From the NCBI GenBank assembly GCA_016210495.1, contig JACQUC010000251.1, positions 1-13,224 on the forward strand: DNA of 13,224 bases, in the 5' to 3' direction. The stretch comes from Chloroflexota bacterium (lineage in GTDB: Bacteria > Chloroflexota > FW602-bin22 > JACPRP01). Positions 5,890 to 13,107 of the stretch are shown piece after piece (within the stretch, counting starts at the first letter, position 1; each line of letters starts with the position of its first letter). The position numbers were made by a program, and so were the translations under genes. The notes beneath the pieces were generated by a model. That model worked only from the letters and a program-made list of their open reading frames with translations, made no database searches and was not told the DNA's origin.

Positions 5890-8174
5890 CGCTGGATATC
5901 GTCGGCCAGCCTTTGCCGAGAATTGATGCCATCGAGAAGGTCACGGGCTCAGCGGAATTCACCGGTGACATGCGCCTGAGGAATATGCTCGTTGGGAAGG
6001 TACTCCGCAGCCCCCACGCGCACGCGAGGATTGCCGGTATAGATACCAGTCGAGCCAGATCCCTTCCCGGTGTTTACGCTGCAATATCGTTCCAAGACGC
6101 ACCGAAGGTGCTTTGGAATCGTGCTGGCTTTCCGCATCCGCCAGGGGTTGTCCAATTGGAGGATCAGTACATTCTTTGTGACAAGGCAAGATACGTGGGG
6201 GACGCGGTAGCCGCGGTAGCTGCAGTGGACGAGAACACTGCGCGAGAGGCGCTTGCCCTGATCCGAGTTGAGTACGAGCCTCTGCCCGCCGTCTTCGAGC
6301 CGCAAGTCGCGACCGCCGAGGGTGCACCACTGATTCATTCCGCAGCTAACAACATTGCGCGCCACACTCCGGCGATCATTGGCTCGATGAAAGAAGGATT
6401 CAAGGAGGCGGACTACGTATTCGAGGGAACCTATGCGACGTCGAAAGCTTTCCAATGCACTATGGAACCGTGCGGTGTTTCCATCGCAGCCTTCGATCAA
6501 AGTGGTCGTTTGACCGTCTGGGCCTCGACCCAGATGCCTCATTTGGTTCGAGGCATAATCGCCAAGGCTATGGCGATGCGAGTTGGAGACGTGAGGGTGA
6601 TCAAGCCCTATGTCGGTGGAGGTTTTGGCAGCAGACTGGGTGCCGTGAACGAGCCCATCTGTGCCCTGCTGGCCAGATTTGCAGGCAAGCCAGTGAAACT
6701 TCAGTACACTCTTGAGGAGTCCTTTGTGGCGACGGAGTCCCGCCATCCAATAGTCTTCGAGCTGAAAACTGGCATCAAAAAGGATGGCACGTTCACCGCT
6801 CGCCAGATGAAGGCGATATTAAACGCTGGAGCCTACGCTACACACACGCCCTCAGTTGCCGGTCCGGTTTGTGGGTGGTTCCTCGGGGTGTACAAGACGC
6901 CGAACATGCGGTTCGATGGGTACTCTGTCTACACCAACACCAGCCCGTGCGGGGCCTATCGCGGGTATGGCAATCCGCAGGCCATGTTCGCCGTAGAGAC
7001 CCAGGTAGATGACATAGCTCGCGAGCTCGGGATTGATCCGCTGGAAATACGCACGAAGAACCATCTGTGCAAAGGCGATGTCTGGCCCATCAGCGGCTTG
7101 CCCATAGAGGCCTGCGGTTTCGAAGAAGTCATCAAGAGAGGAAGTGAGGGCATCGGATGGAAGGAAAAACGTGGGAACGCCGATGCTGGGAACGGGACCA
7201 AGAAGCGCGGCGTGGGTATGGCCTTTGGGATGCACGTGTGCAATGCCTTTCCTAAGCTTTATGAAACATCGGGTGCCATAATCAAGATCAACGAAGACGG
7301 GACAGCAAACCTCGTGTATTGCAACTCAGACAGTGGACAGGGTTCTTCGACAGCGCTAACACAAATCGCGGCTCAGGAACTCGGATTGCGGTTTGAGGAT
7401 GTGAAGATCAGTCGCAACGCCGATACCGAGACCGCTCTCTTTGACATCGGGAGCCACGCCAGCCGCCAGATTTACTCTGGCGGCAACGTGGTGCGGAAGG
7501 CGGCTGCGGATGCCAAGAAGAAACTGTTAGCCCTAGCCTCGGAACTGCTGGAGACCTCTGCTGATGACCTTGAAGTCAGCGAGAGTCGTGTTTGGGTGAA
7601 GGGAAGTCCTGAAAGACATCTGGCAGTGGCAGAGGTTGCGCACCAGGCCCATTTCGCGAAGATGCCGGGCCGGAGTTCTCAGCCGGTCGGCTTCGCGAGT
7701 GAGGAGCCCCCTGGAAATCCTCCGGTCTACGCCGCCCAGTTCGCAGAGGTCGAGGTCGACACCGAGACCGGAGTGGTCACCGTGTTGAATATTGCCGCCG
7801 CTCACGATGTCGGAAAGGCAATAAACCCGGCGGCAGTAGAGGGCCAGATTCAGGGTGCGTTGCAGCACGGCGTGGGCTATGCATTAACCGAAAGCCTTAT
7901 CATCGATAAGGAGAACGGCCGGCCACTGAATGGGGATTTCCACGACTACAAGGTGCTAACAATGCTGGACATGCCGCGCGTGCAACCCATAATTGTGGAA
8001 GTGCCCAGCGACACTGGTCCGTTCGGCGCGAAGAGCATCGGCGAATCAGGGCTGGTGCCCACTGCTGCCGCCATCGGCAACGCAATCTACGATGCCGTTG
8101 GCATCCGACTGAATGAGATACCTTTCACACCTGAAGCAGTCTTGAATGCCCTCAGGAGAAAGCGGAACGAGTAG
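5886..8174 (+). CDS. Molybdenum hydroxylase large (molybdopterin-binding) subunit, copy 2
   Basis: This 762-residue catalytic subunit is of the same family as the gene at 2136. The start at 5886 has GGGAGGAGG at 5871-5879 and overlaps the preceding stop by four bases; the frame is open further upstream but that part lies inside the [2Fe-2S] gene. The protein opens with the hammerhead domain (VGQPLPRIDAIEKVTGSAEF, then KVLRSPHAHARI). It has the glycine-rich cofactor motif GGGFGSR at 244-250, the active-site loop GAYRGYGNPQ at 356-365, DSGQGSSTALTQ in the second cofactor domain, and GAKSIGES with the catalytic Glu at about 720. The loop AYRGYGN differs from CoxL form I (AYxCSFR) and form II (AYRGAGR), so true CO dehydrogenase activity is unlikely; aromatic, heteroaromatic or aldehyde substrates fit better. 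It is the natural partner of the two genes before it (M-S-L order). Confidence 0.94.
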   Translation: MTLDIVGQPLPRIDAIEKVTGSAEFTGDMRLRNMLVGKVLRSPHAHARIAGIDTSRARSLPGVYAAISFQDAPKVLWNRAGFPHPPGVVQLEDQYILCDKARYVGDAVAAVAAVDENTAREALALIRVEYEPLPAVFEPQVATAEGAPLIHSAANNIARHTPAIIGSMKEGFKEADYVFEGTYATSKAFQCTMEPCGVSIAAFDQSGRLTVWASTQMPHLVRGIIAKAMAMRVGDVRVIKPYVGGGFGSRLGAVNEPICALLARFAGKPVKLQYTLEESFVATESRHPIVFELKTGIKKDGTFTARQMKAILNAGAYATHTPSVAGPVCGWFLGVYKTPNMRFDGYSVYTNTSPCGAYRGYGNPQAMFAVETQVDDIARELGIDPLEIRTKNHLCKGDVWPISGLPIEACGFEEVIKRGSEGIGWKEKRGNADAGNGTKKRGVGMAFGMHVCNAFPKLYETSGAIIKINEDGTANLVYCNSDSGQGSSTALTQIAAQELGLRFEDVKISRNADTETALFDIGSHASRQIYSGGNVVRKAAADAKKKLLALASELLETSADDLEVSESRVWVKGSPERHLAVAEVAHQAHFAKMPGRSSQPVGFASEEPPGNPPVYAAQFAEVEVDTETGVVTVLNIAAAHDVGKAINPAAVEGQIQGALQHGVGYALTESLIIDKENGRPLNGDFHDYKVLTMLDMPRVQPIIVEVPSDTGPFGAKSIGESGLVPTAAAIGNAIYDAVGIRLNEIPFTPEAVLNALRRKRNE

Positions 8175-8204
8175 CACCTGTCACATCACCATCACTACCG
8201 GGTT

Positions 8205-8231
8205 ACGTGGCTAGTGACAACTAGCGAACGT
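8205..8231. promoter_or_regulatory. Inverted repeat upstream of the DMSO-reductase-family operon
   Basis: GCTAGT at 8210-8215 and ACTAGC at 8220-8225 are exact reverse complements around GACA. The symmetry extends to ACGT on both outer sides (8205-8208 and 8228-8231) with a one-base offset. It lies 30 bp after the stop of large subunit 2 and about 100 bp before the next start, so it could be an operator or a terminator-like hairpin. No T-run follows, which favours a protein-binding site. The rest of the 157-bp gap shows no clear promoter boxes. Confidence 0.35.
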
Positions 8232-8331
8232 CGAAGCTTTTGAGGAGCGTAGTAACTCACATGCGGTAGTCTTCAATATCTTCCTCGCTGTCGGAGTTGC
8301 AGTTAGTAGGAGAACGTTTTCGGGGGGAACG

Positions 8332-10851
8332 ATGCAAACAAGTGTTCGGGGCGCATCATACGGGGCAAACGACAAGTGGGTGCAGAGCGTCTGCAAGATG
8401 TGCTTGCACGGCTGCGGCATTAGGGTTCAGGTCAGGGACGGCGTAATCCTTAAGATCGAGGGTGACCCCACCAACCCTGACAACTTGGGCAAGCTATGTG
8501 CCAAGGGCCAGGCAGGACTGATGCGCCAATACGATCCCAATCGCTTCAAGTCGCCTTTGAAGCGGACCAATCCCAAGAAAGGCCCGGGCGTCGATCCGAA
8601 GTGGGAGGAGGTTTCCTGGGATGAAGCCCTGGACACTGTGACCCAGAAGCTCAAGGAGTGTCGAGAGAAAGATCCTCGCAACTTCATCGCCGTCATCGGG
8701 GATTTCCAGAAGCAATCCAACTGGGGCTGGGGCGCTGCTTATGGCTCGGGCAACTACTTCAGGGGCCAGTTCTGCGGGGCCGCGTACCATCCCATCAACG
8801 GATTGCTCGACGCCTCGTTCGCCTCGGTGAACGACTATCTCTACTGCAACTACTGGATTCAGATAGGGGCTGGGGATGGCTTCTCGTCTCACCTTCACCT
8901 GGCTGGCTCGGCCAAGCGGATGGCCGATGCTAGAGTGGATCGAGGGATGAAAGTCGTCGTGGTCGAGCCACGTATGTCGCAAGCGGCGGCCAAGGCCGAC
9001 CAGTGGATTCCCATTCGACCGGCGACTGATCGGGCCTTCGTGCTGGGGATGATGAACGTGATGGTCCATGAGCTGGGCCAGTACGACAAGGGTTTCTTGA
9101 AGAAGCACACCAACGCCCCTTACCTTATCGGGCCGGATGGCTACTTCGCCAGAGACAAGGCCAGTAACAAAGCCCTGGTCTGGGATTCGGTAGAGAATCA
9201 GGCCAAAACGTGGGACGATCCGTCGATCAAGGACTTCGCGCTGGAAGGCAATTACTCGGTCAACGATGTGACCTGCCGGCCCGGGTTCCAGATTTTCAAG
9301 ACGATGCTGGAGGAGCATTCACCGGAGCGGATGTCGGAGATCTGCACCGTGCCCGCTGCCACCATTCGGCGCATTGCCAGGGAGTTCGTGGAAGCCGCCC
9401 GAATTGGCAGTACTATCGTGATCGAAGGCAAAGAATATCCCTACCGGCCGGCCGCTCTGGACTTCTATCGCGGGGCTACGGGTCACAAGGATGGCGGCTG
9501 GGACAGTTTGACCTACAAGCTGGCTAACCTGCTGGTGGGCAACATCGATATCCCGGGCGGCCACCTTGGCGTTCCGCTGGATCCGCGAGGGTTTGCCTTC
9601 TGGGTCGCTCCCGGCGAGGACGGTATGCTCGGGCACAACGGCGTTCATATGCTCCATCCAGCAAGGCCGTTCAGCTTCCCGCCCAACACCACTCATCTGT
9701 CGGAGTACTTCCCCATCGGGACGGACGCCGGGCAACTTAGCGCCGAGACCATTCTGAATCCGAAGAAGTTCAACTTGAACTTTGATCCGGACGTTATGAT
9801 GCTCTACCACGCGAACCCAATGTGGCACGTGCCGGCGACGAGGCAGGTCCAGAAGGCCTTCGAGAAGATGAAGTTCATCTTCGCCATCGACGTGGTGCCC
9901 AGCGAGTCGAACGAATGGGCGGACGTAATCCTGCCCGATCATACTTGCTTCGAGTCCACGGCGTTGGTAAGCGTCGAGCCGCCGGTCGTTGTCGATTACG
10001 CCCTCAGGCAGCCGGTGGTGCCGCCGATGTACAACACTCGTGATGCCACGGATATCCTGACGGACTTGGCCGACCGCGTGGGCTTCCTCGGGGTCTGGAA
10101 CGATCTCCAGAACTTCATCTGGGGCCTGGTCAGGACTCCTCAATACATGCTCGCTCCGGACAAGAAATACTCGGTCGAGGAGATCTGTGACCGGGCGGCG
10201 AAGTCGCGGTACGGTGAATCGTGTGGTTTGGAGTGGTTCAAGGAGCACGGACATCGAGTTCGCTACATGACCGCGAAAGAGCAGTACATGCCCTACGGCG
10301 AGCTGCGCATTCCCTTCTATTTCGACTACGTGAAGAAGATAGGGGATGAGCTGAGGGCCAAACTGGAGCCGCACGGGGTGGAGTGGGATTATTCCGGCTA
10401 CGTTGCGGTCCCGTACTGGAGGTCTAGCCCGGTGCATGACGCGCCGTCGAAGTATGACCTGTACGCCATCGGCTTCAAGACCGCCGAGCTGAACTTCGCA
10501 GAGAACCTGACGATCCCTTGGATCTACGAGTTGGTCGGCAAGGTTCCGGCTCACCAGGGTGTCTTGATCAACCCGGCCACGGCCAAGGCGCGTGGCATCT
10601 CAGATGGAGACATGATCGTCATCGAGTCGGTTCAGGACGAGATCATCGGCATTGCCAAGCTGACCGAAGGGATGCAGCCAGAGACGATTGGAATCTCCAA
10701 CGGCATCACACGGTGGGTATATCATCCGACGATCAAAGCCCGGGCAACGCACTTCAATGCCCTGTTGCCAGCGAGTCTGGAGTACACCGACTACTTTACC
10801 GGTGCTGTGGAGACGACCGCCAGGGTATCGGTACGTAGGCTAGAAAGATAG
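8332..10851 (+). CDS. DMSO-reductase-family molybdopterin oxidoreductase, catalytic subunit
   Basis: This 839-residue protein is a Mo- or W-bis(pyranopterin) enzyme related to the polysulfide/thiosulfate/tetrathionate reductase and acetylene hydratase branches. The N-terminal [4Fe-4S] motif is C21-x2-C24-x3-C28 with C56 (CKMCLHGC, then LCAKGQ). The central Mo-pterin domains include VVVVEPRMSQAAAKAD and NIDIPGGHLG. The dinucleotide-binding domain lies at the C-terminus (VLINPATAKARGISDGD). Cys148 (YFRGQFCGAAYHP) aligns by eye with the metal-ligating Cys of acetylene hydratase and is my candidate metal ligand. There is no twin-arginine leader: the Fe-S motif starts 20 residues in. The enzyme is therefore predicted to be cytoplasmic, unlike most PsrA/PhsA/DmsA relatives. 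GGGGGGA lies three to four bases before the ATG, a tight spacing. Five bases separate its stop from the beta-grasp gene. Substrate unknown. Confidence 0.92.
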   Translation: MQTSVRGASYGANDKWVQSVCKMCLHGCGIRVQVRDGVILKIEGDPTNPDNLGKLCAKGQAGLMRQYDPNRFKSPLKRTNPKKGPGVDPKWEEVSWDEALDTVTQKLKECREKDPRNFIAVIGDFQKQSNWGWGAAYGSGNYFRGQFCGAAYHPINGLLDASFASVNDYLYCNYWIQIGAGDGFSSHLHLAGSAKRMADARVDRGMKVVVVEPRMSQAAAKADQWIPIRPATDRAFVLGMMNVMVHELGQYDKGFLKKHTNAPYLIGPDGYFARDKASNKALVWDSVENQAKTWDDPSIKDFALEGNYSVNDVTCRPGFQIFKTMLEEHSPERMSEICTVPAATIRRIAREFVEAARIGSTIVIEGKEYPYRPAALDFYRGATGHKDGGWDSLTYKLANLLVGNIDIPGGHLGVPLDPRGFAFWVAPGEDGMLGHNGVHMLHPARPFSFPPNTTHLSEYFPIGTDAGQLSAETILNPKKFNLNFDPDVMMLYHANPMWHVPATRQVQKAFEKMKFIFAIDVVPSESNEWADVILPDHTCFESTALVSVEPPVVVDYALRQPVVPPMYNTRDATDILTDLADRVGFLGVWNDLQNFIWGLVRTPQYMLAPDKKYSVEEICDRAAKSRYGESCGLEWFKEHGHRVRYMTAKEQYMPYGELRIPFYFDYVKKIGDELRAKLEPHGVEWDYSGYVAVPYWRSSPVHDAPSKYDLYAIGFKTAELNFAENLTIPWIYELVGKVPAHQGVLINPATAKARGISDGDMIVIESVQDEIIGIAKLTEGMQPETIGISNGITRWVYHPTIKARATHFNALLPASLEYTDYFTGAVETTARVSVRRLER

Positions 10852-10856
10852 GGAAA

Positions 10857-11195
10857 ATGCCAAAAGTAACTGTGACGGCTCTGTGCAGCGTAAGGGAGAA
10901 AACCGGTTGGACTGTGCAAGAAGTCGACTGCGAAGAAACGACTGTGGCCGATGTGCTGAAGCTGGTTCACACCAAGGACGGGGTAACGCTGTACGATTTG
11001 CTGATCGAGGACGGCCAGATTCACCCCGCCTACGCTGCTTTTGTCAACGGTCACAGGGTCGAGAAGCTTAGCCAGCCCCTGGGTGACGGCGACACTGTCG
11101 TGGCGATGGATTTCATCAGGGTCATCTCCGGCGGGGAGACGGCAAGTTTGTGGTCTTTCGCTGGGCAGGGCGATTCGCTACTCGTCCATAAATAG
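10857..11195 (+). CDS. MoaD/ThiS-like beta-grasp protein with C-terminal tail
   Basis: This 112-residue protein has the layout of a small sulfur-carrier/ubiquitin-like protein: an opening strand and SVREKTG (11-17), VDCEETTVADVLKLV as strand and helix, FVNGHRVEKL (62-71), and PLGDGDTVVAMDFIRVISGG ending in Gly92-Gly93. MoaD itself ends at the Gly-Gly, which is adenylated and thiocarboxylated to supply sulfur to molybdopterin. Here 19 more residues follow (ETASLWSFAGQ and onward), so sulfur loading would require cleavage, or the protein has become a structural or assembly factor. It starts five bases after the catalytic gene, with AGGG overlapping that gene's stop, and lies before the ferredoxin subunit, so it is part of the operon. 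It may help insert or sulfurate the cofactor of its neighbour. The fold call is fairly sure; the role is inferred. Confidence 0.75.
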   Translation: MPKVTVTALCSVREKTGWTVQEVDCEETTVADVLKLVHTKDGVTLYDLLIEDGQIHPAYAAFVNGHRVEKLSQPLGDGDTVVAMDFIRVISGGETASLWSFAGQGDSLLVHK

Positions 11196-11245
11196 GCATT
11201 GCAAATTTGACGAACGGTTCTGCGCTGGAGAAGAGAGGTGAGCAA

Positions 11246-11860
11246 ATGACCCGTCTAGGAATGGTCATTGATTTAAAGCGTTGCATCGGCTGCCACGCCT
11301 GTACGATGGCGTGCAAAGCTGAGAACGGGACGCCGAGGGGGGTGTTCTTCACTCGCGTGCTGGACAAGGAGGAAGGGACCTACCCCAACCTAAAGAAGGC
11401 ATTCATACCGGTGATCTGCAATCATTGTGTGAATGCCCCCTGCGAGAGGGTATGCCCGACGGGGGCGACCTCCAAGCGAGCGGATGGAATCGTGCTGGTG
11501 GATCATAGCGTATGTGTGGGCTGCAGGGCTTGCTACGTGGCCTGTCCCTACAACAACCGGTTCTTCCTGGCCAAAGGCAGTCTGAGCAAGGGTTACTATG
11601 ACGGTGCGATGACGCCATTTGAAGAGGTGAAGTACAAGAAGTGGCAAGAAGGGACCGTGGCCAAGTGCACGTTTTGTGTTGAGAGGGTGGACCAGGGTCT
11701 GGATCCAGCCTGCGTCAACACGTGTCCGACGGAAGCGCGGGTGTTTGGGGACCTGGATGATCCGGATAGCAAGGTAAGCCGGCTGCTGAGGCAGCGCAAG
11801 GGCGTACAAGCCTTACCTGAATGCGATACTGATCCATCAGTATACTATCTGTGGGGGTAA
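11246..11860 (+). CDS. Four-cluster [4Fe-4S] ferredoxin subunit (DmsB/PhsB/NrfC-like)
   Basis: This 204-residue electron-transfer subunit links the catalytic protein to the membrane anchor. Sixteen cysteines form four [4Fe-4S] sets: C13/16/19/23 (CIGCHACTMAC), C58/61/66/70 (CNHCVNAPCERVC), C90/93/96/100 (CVGCRACYVAC) and C141/144/156/160 (CTFC, then CVNTC). All expected ligands of the DmsB-type family are present. I chose ATG 11246, with GAGGTGAG just upstream, rather than the in-frame TTG at 11207, because the family typically begins a few residues before the first cysteine set. No signal peptide is visible, so it should sit on the cytoplasmic side with the catalytic subunit. It is 50 bp downstream of the beta-grasp gene and 7 bp upstream of the NrfD gene. 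Confidence 0.95.
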   Translation: MTRLGMVIDLKRCIGCHACTMACKAENGTPRGVFFTRVLDKEEGTYPNLKKAFIPVICNHCVNAPCERVCPTGATSKRADGIVLVDHSVCVGCRACYVACPYNNRFFLAKGSLSKGYYDGAMTPFEEVKYKKWQEGTVAKCTFCVERVDQGLDPACVNTCPTEARVFGDLDDPDSKVSRLLRQRKGVQALPECDTDPSVYYLWG

Positions 11861-11867
11861 ACCGGAG

Positions 11868-12824
11868 ATGACAGCAGAGAGTGCGACGATAGGGGCGGAC
11901 AAGCCCCGAAGGATACCGCTAGAGGCTGGGGAGATAGCGGCCGAGAAGGCCCGGGCGTTGACGATGGCCAAAGGGGCCTTCGTAGTGGGGTACAACACCC
12001 AGAATGAATGGGCGTGGTTGATAGCGACGGCGTTTTTTCTGGGTAAGCTAGGCGGAGGGTTTTTCGCCGTATCGTTGTTTGTGGATTCAGGGATAGGGAT
12101 GTTGTTTGGCATCCTGATCGTGGCGATAGGCAAGAGTGCGGCGCACTTGCTTTATTTAGGCAGGTGGGAGAGGTTCTGGCGAGCGGCGATGAATCCGGGG
12201 AGTTCGTGGATAGCGCGAGGGCTGATAGCGATGGGGGTATTCACGATCTTCGGATTGATCTATGTAGCGCCGTATTTTGGGGTGGTGCTGGTAGCGAAGG
12301 GGAGTGCGGCGTGGGAAGCGGTGAGGGTGATAGCGCTGGCATCGGTATTTGTGGTGATGATCTATGATGGGTTTGTGATGTCGGCGTCGCCGTCGATACC
12401 GTTGTGGAACACGTCGGTGTTGCCGGTGTTGTGTCTGTCGTACTCGTTGTTAGGTGGAGCGAGCCTGTCATTGGCGCTGCAGGCGATGACGGCGAAGGTG
12501 ATGGAGGCGAGCTCGCTGGAGACGATGGAGATCGGGTTGATCGTGGCGAACATAATCATAGTAGGGTCGTACATATCGACGATGTTCAACTCGACGAGTG
12601 CGGGGAGGCAGGCGGCGATAAGTTTGATTCGGGGGAAATATGCCGCGCACTTTTTGGGAGGAGCGGTGTTTGTAGGGTTGATCGTGACCTTACTGTTGGC
12701 GCTGTTCTTTGTGAGCACGGGGATAACGGCGATACTGGTGCTGGCGGTGATCGCGGACCTGATAGGGCATTTCACGATATTCTTCCTGTTACTGCGCGCG
12801 GGGTTATTCGCCCCGGTGATGTAG
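11868..12824 (+). CDS. NrfD/PsrC-type integral membrane subunit
   Basis: This 318-residue membrane protein is predicted to anchor the complex and exchange electrons with quinones. About eight hydrophobic segments are visible: roughly 48-72 (WAWLIATAFFLGKLGGGFF), 75-97, 112-134, 145-167, 180-200, 214-234, 252-275 and 280-310. Family marks include HLLYLGRWERFW, a short loop with NPGSSWIARG, and YDGFVMSASPSIPLWNTSVL, matching the NrfD pattern (the IPLWNT segment after the fourth helix). The roughly 45-residue N-terminal stretch is polar and probably cytoplasmic. No haem-ligand pattern was identified. It follows the ferredoxin gene by 7 bp with GGAG immediately before the ATG. Base use is odd: the + strand is strongly G-over-C, with many ATA (Ile) and TTG (Leu) codons. 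Confidence 0.93.
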   Translation: MTAESATIGADKPRRIPLEAGEIAAEKARALTMAKGAFVVGYNTQNEWAWLIATAFFLGKLGGGFFAVSLFVDSGIGMLFGILIVAIGKSAAHLLYLGRWERFWRAAMNPGSSWIARGLIAMGVFTIFGLIYVAPYFGVVLVAKGSAAWEAVRVIALASVFVVMIYDGFVMSASPSIPLWNTSVLPVLCLSYSLLGGASLSLALQAMTAKVMEASSLETMEIGLIVANIIIVGSYISTMFNSTSAGRQAAISLIRGKYAAHFLGGAVFVGLIVTLLLALFFVSTGITAILVLAVIADLIGHFTIFFLLLRAGLFAPVM

Positions 12825-12845
12825 CACAGAAACGGTCTGCCCTGA

Positions 12846-13015
12846 CCTATCTCAACCCCCCAGGAGCACGGTCTAAGCTCCAGAGTATTGGCATGTGGTT
12901 GCGGCAAGACGACAACCCTCAGGATCATCGCCGGGCATGAAACCCCCACCGGCGGCAGCGTCATCCTGAAGGATCGCCCCATCGTCTCGGTGCAAGCCGT
13001 TATCGACATCCCGCC
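12846..13015 (+). pseudogene. Fragment of an ABC-transporter ATPase gene
   Basis: From the TGA at 12843 this frame is open and includes a Walker A region, ACGCGKTTTLRIIAGHETPT, followed by GGSVILKDRPI and DIPPHKG. This matches the first 40 or so residues around the P-loop of importer ATPases, which read roughly GxSGCGKTTTLRIIAGxExP and DxPPHKR. The Walker A lacks the usual Pro-Ser, since ACGCGK replaces GPSGCGK. The upstream beta-strands are missing, and similarity is lost after PPHKGVHF, with no signature (LSGGQ) motif or Walker B. The frame stays open to about 13127 but reads as noise. A short GGAGC/GCTCC hairpin (12863-12881) lies at the left end. This is a decayed fragment, not a functional gene. 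It may belong to the same former importer as the lipoprotein remnant at 1712. Confidence 0.65.
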
Positions 13016-13083
13016 TCACAAAGGTGTTCACTTCCTGCTGGTATCCCCACCTCGAGCATTCGCAGTTCGCACTATTCGTAGTT

Positions 13084-13093
13084 GGGTGCACCC
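13084..13093. repeat. 10-bp perfect palindrome between fragment and minus-strand gene
   Basis: GGGTGCACCC is a perfect palindrome. It is followed at 13094-13108 by a weak CCAC-TTTT-GTGG hairpin, placed between the ABC fragment and the stop of the minus-strand frame. It may be a terminator remnant or the edge of a small mobile element; nothing further supports either. Confidence 0.3.
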
Positions 13094-13107
13094 CACTTTT
13101 GTGGTGG

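Noticed and set aside
5886..8174. Carbon monoxide dehydrogenase (coxL) identity for large subunit 2
   Set aside because: Gene order is M-S-L as in cox operons, but the active-site loop is AYRGYGN, not AYxCSFR or AYRGAGR.
9319..10554. 411-codon minus-strand frame in the DMSO-reductase-family gene
   Set aside because: Antisense shadow with composition typical of reverse-frame translation; the + strand frame has clear family motifs throughout.
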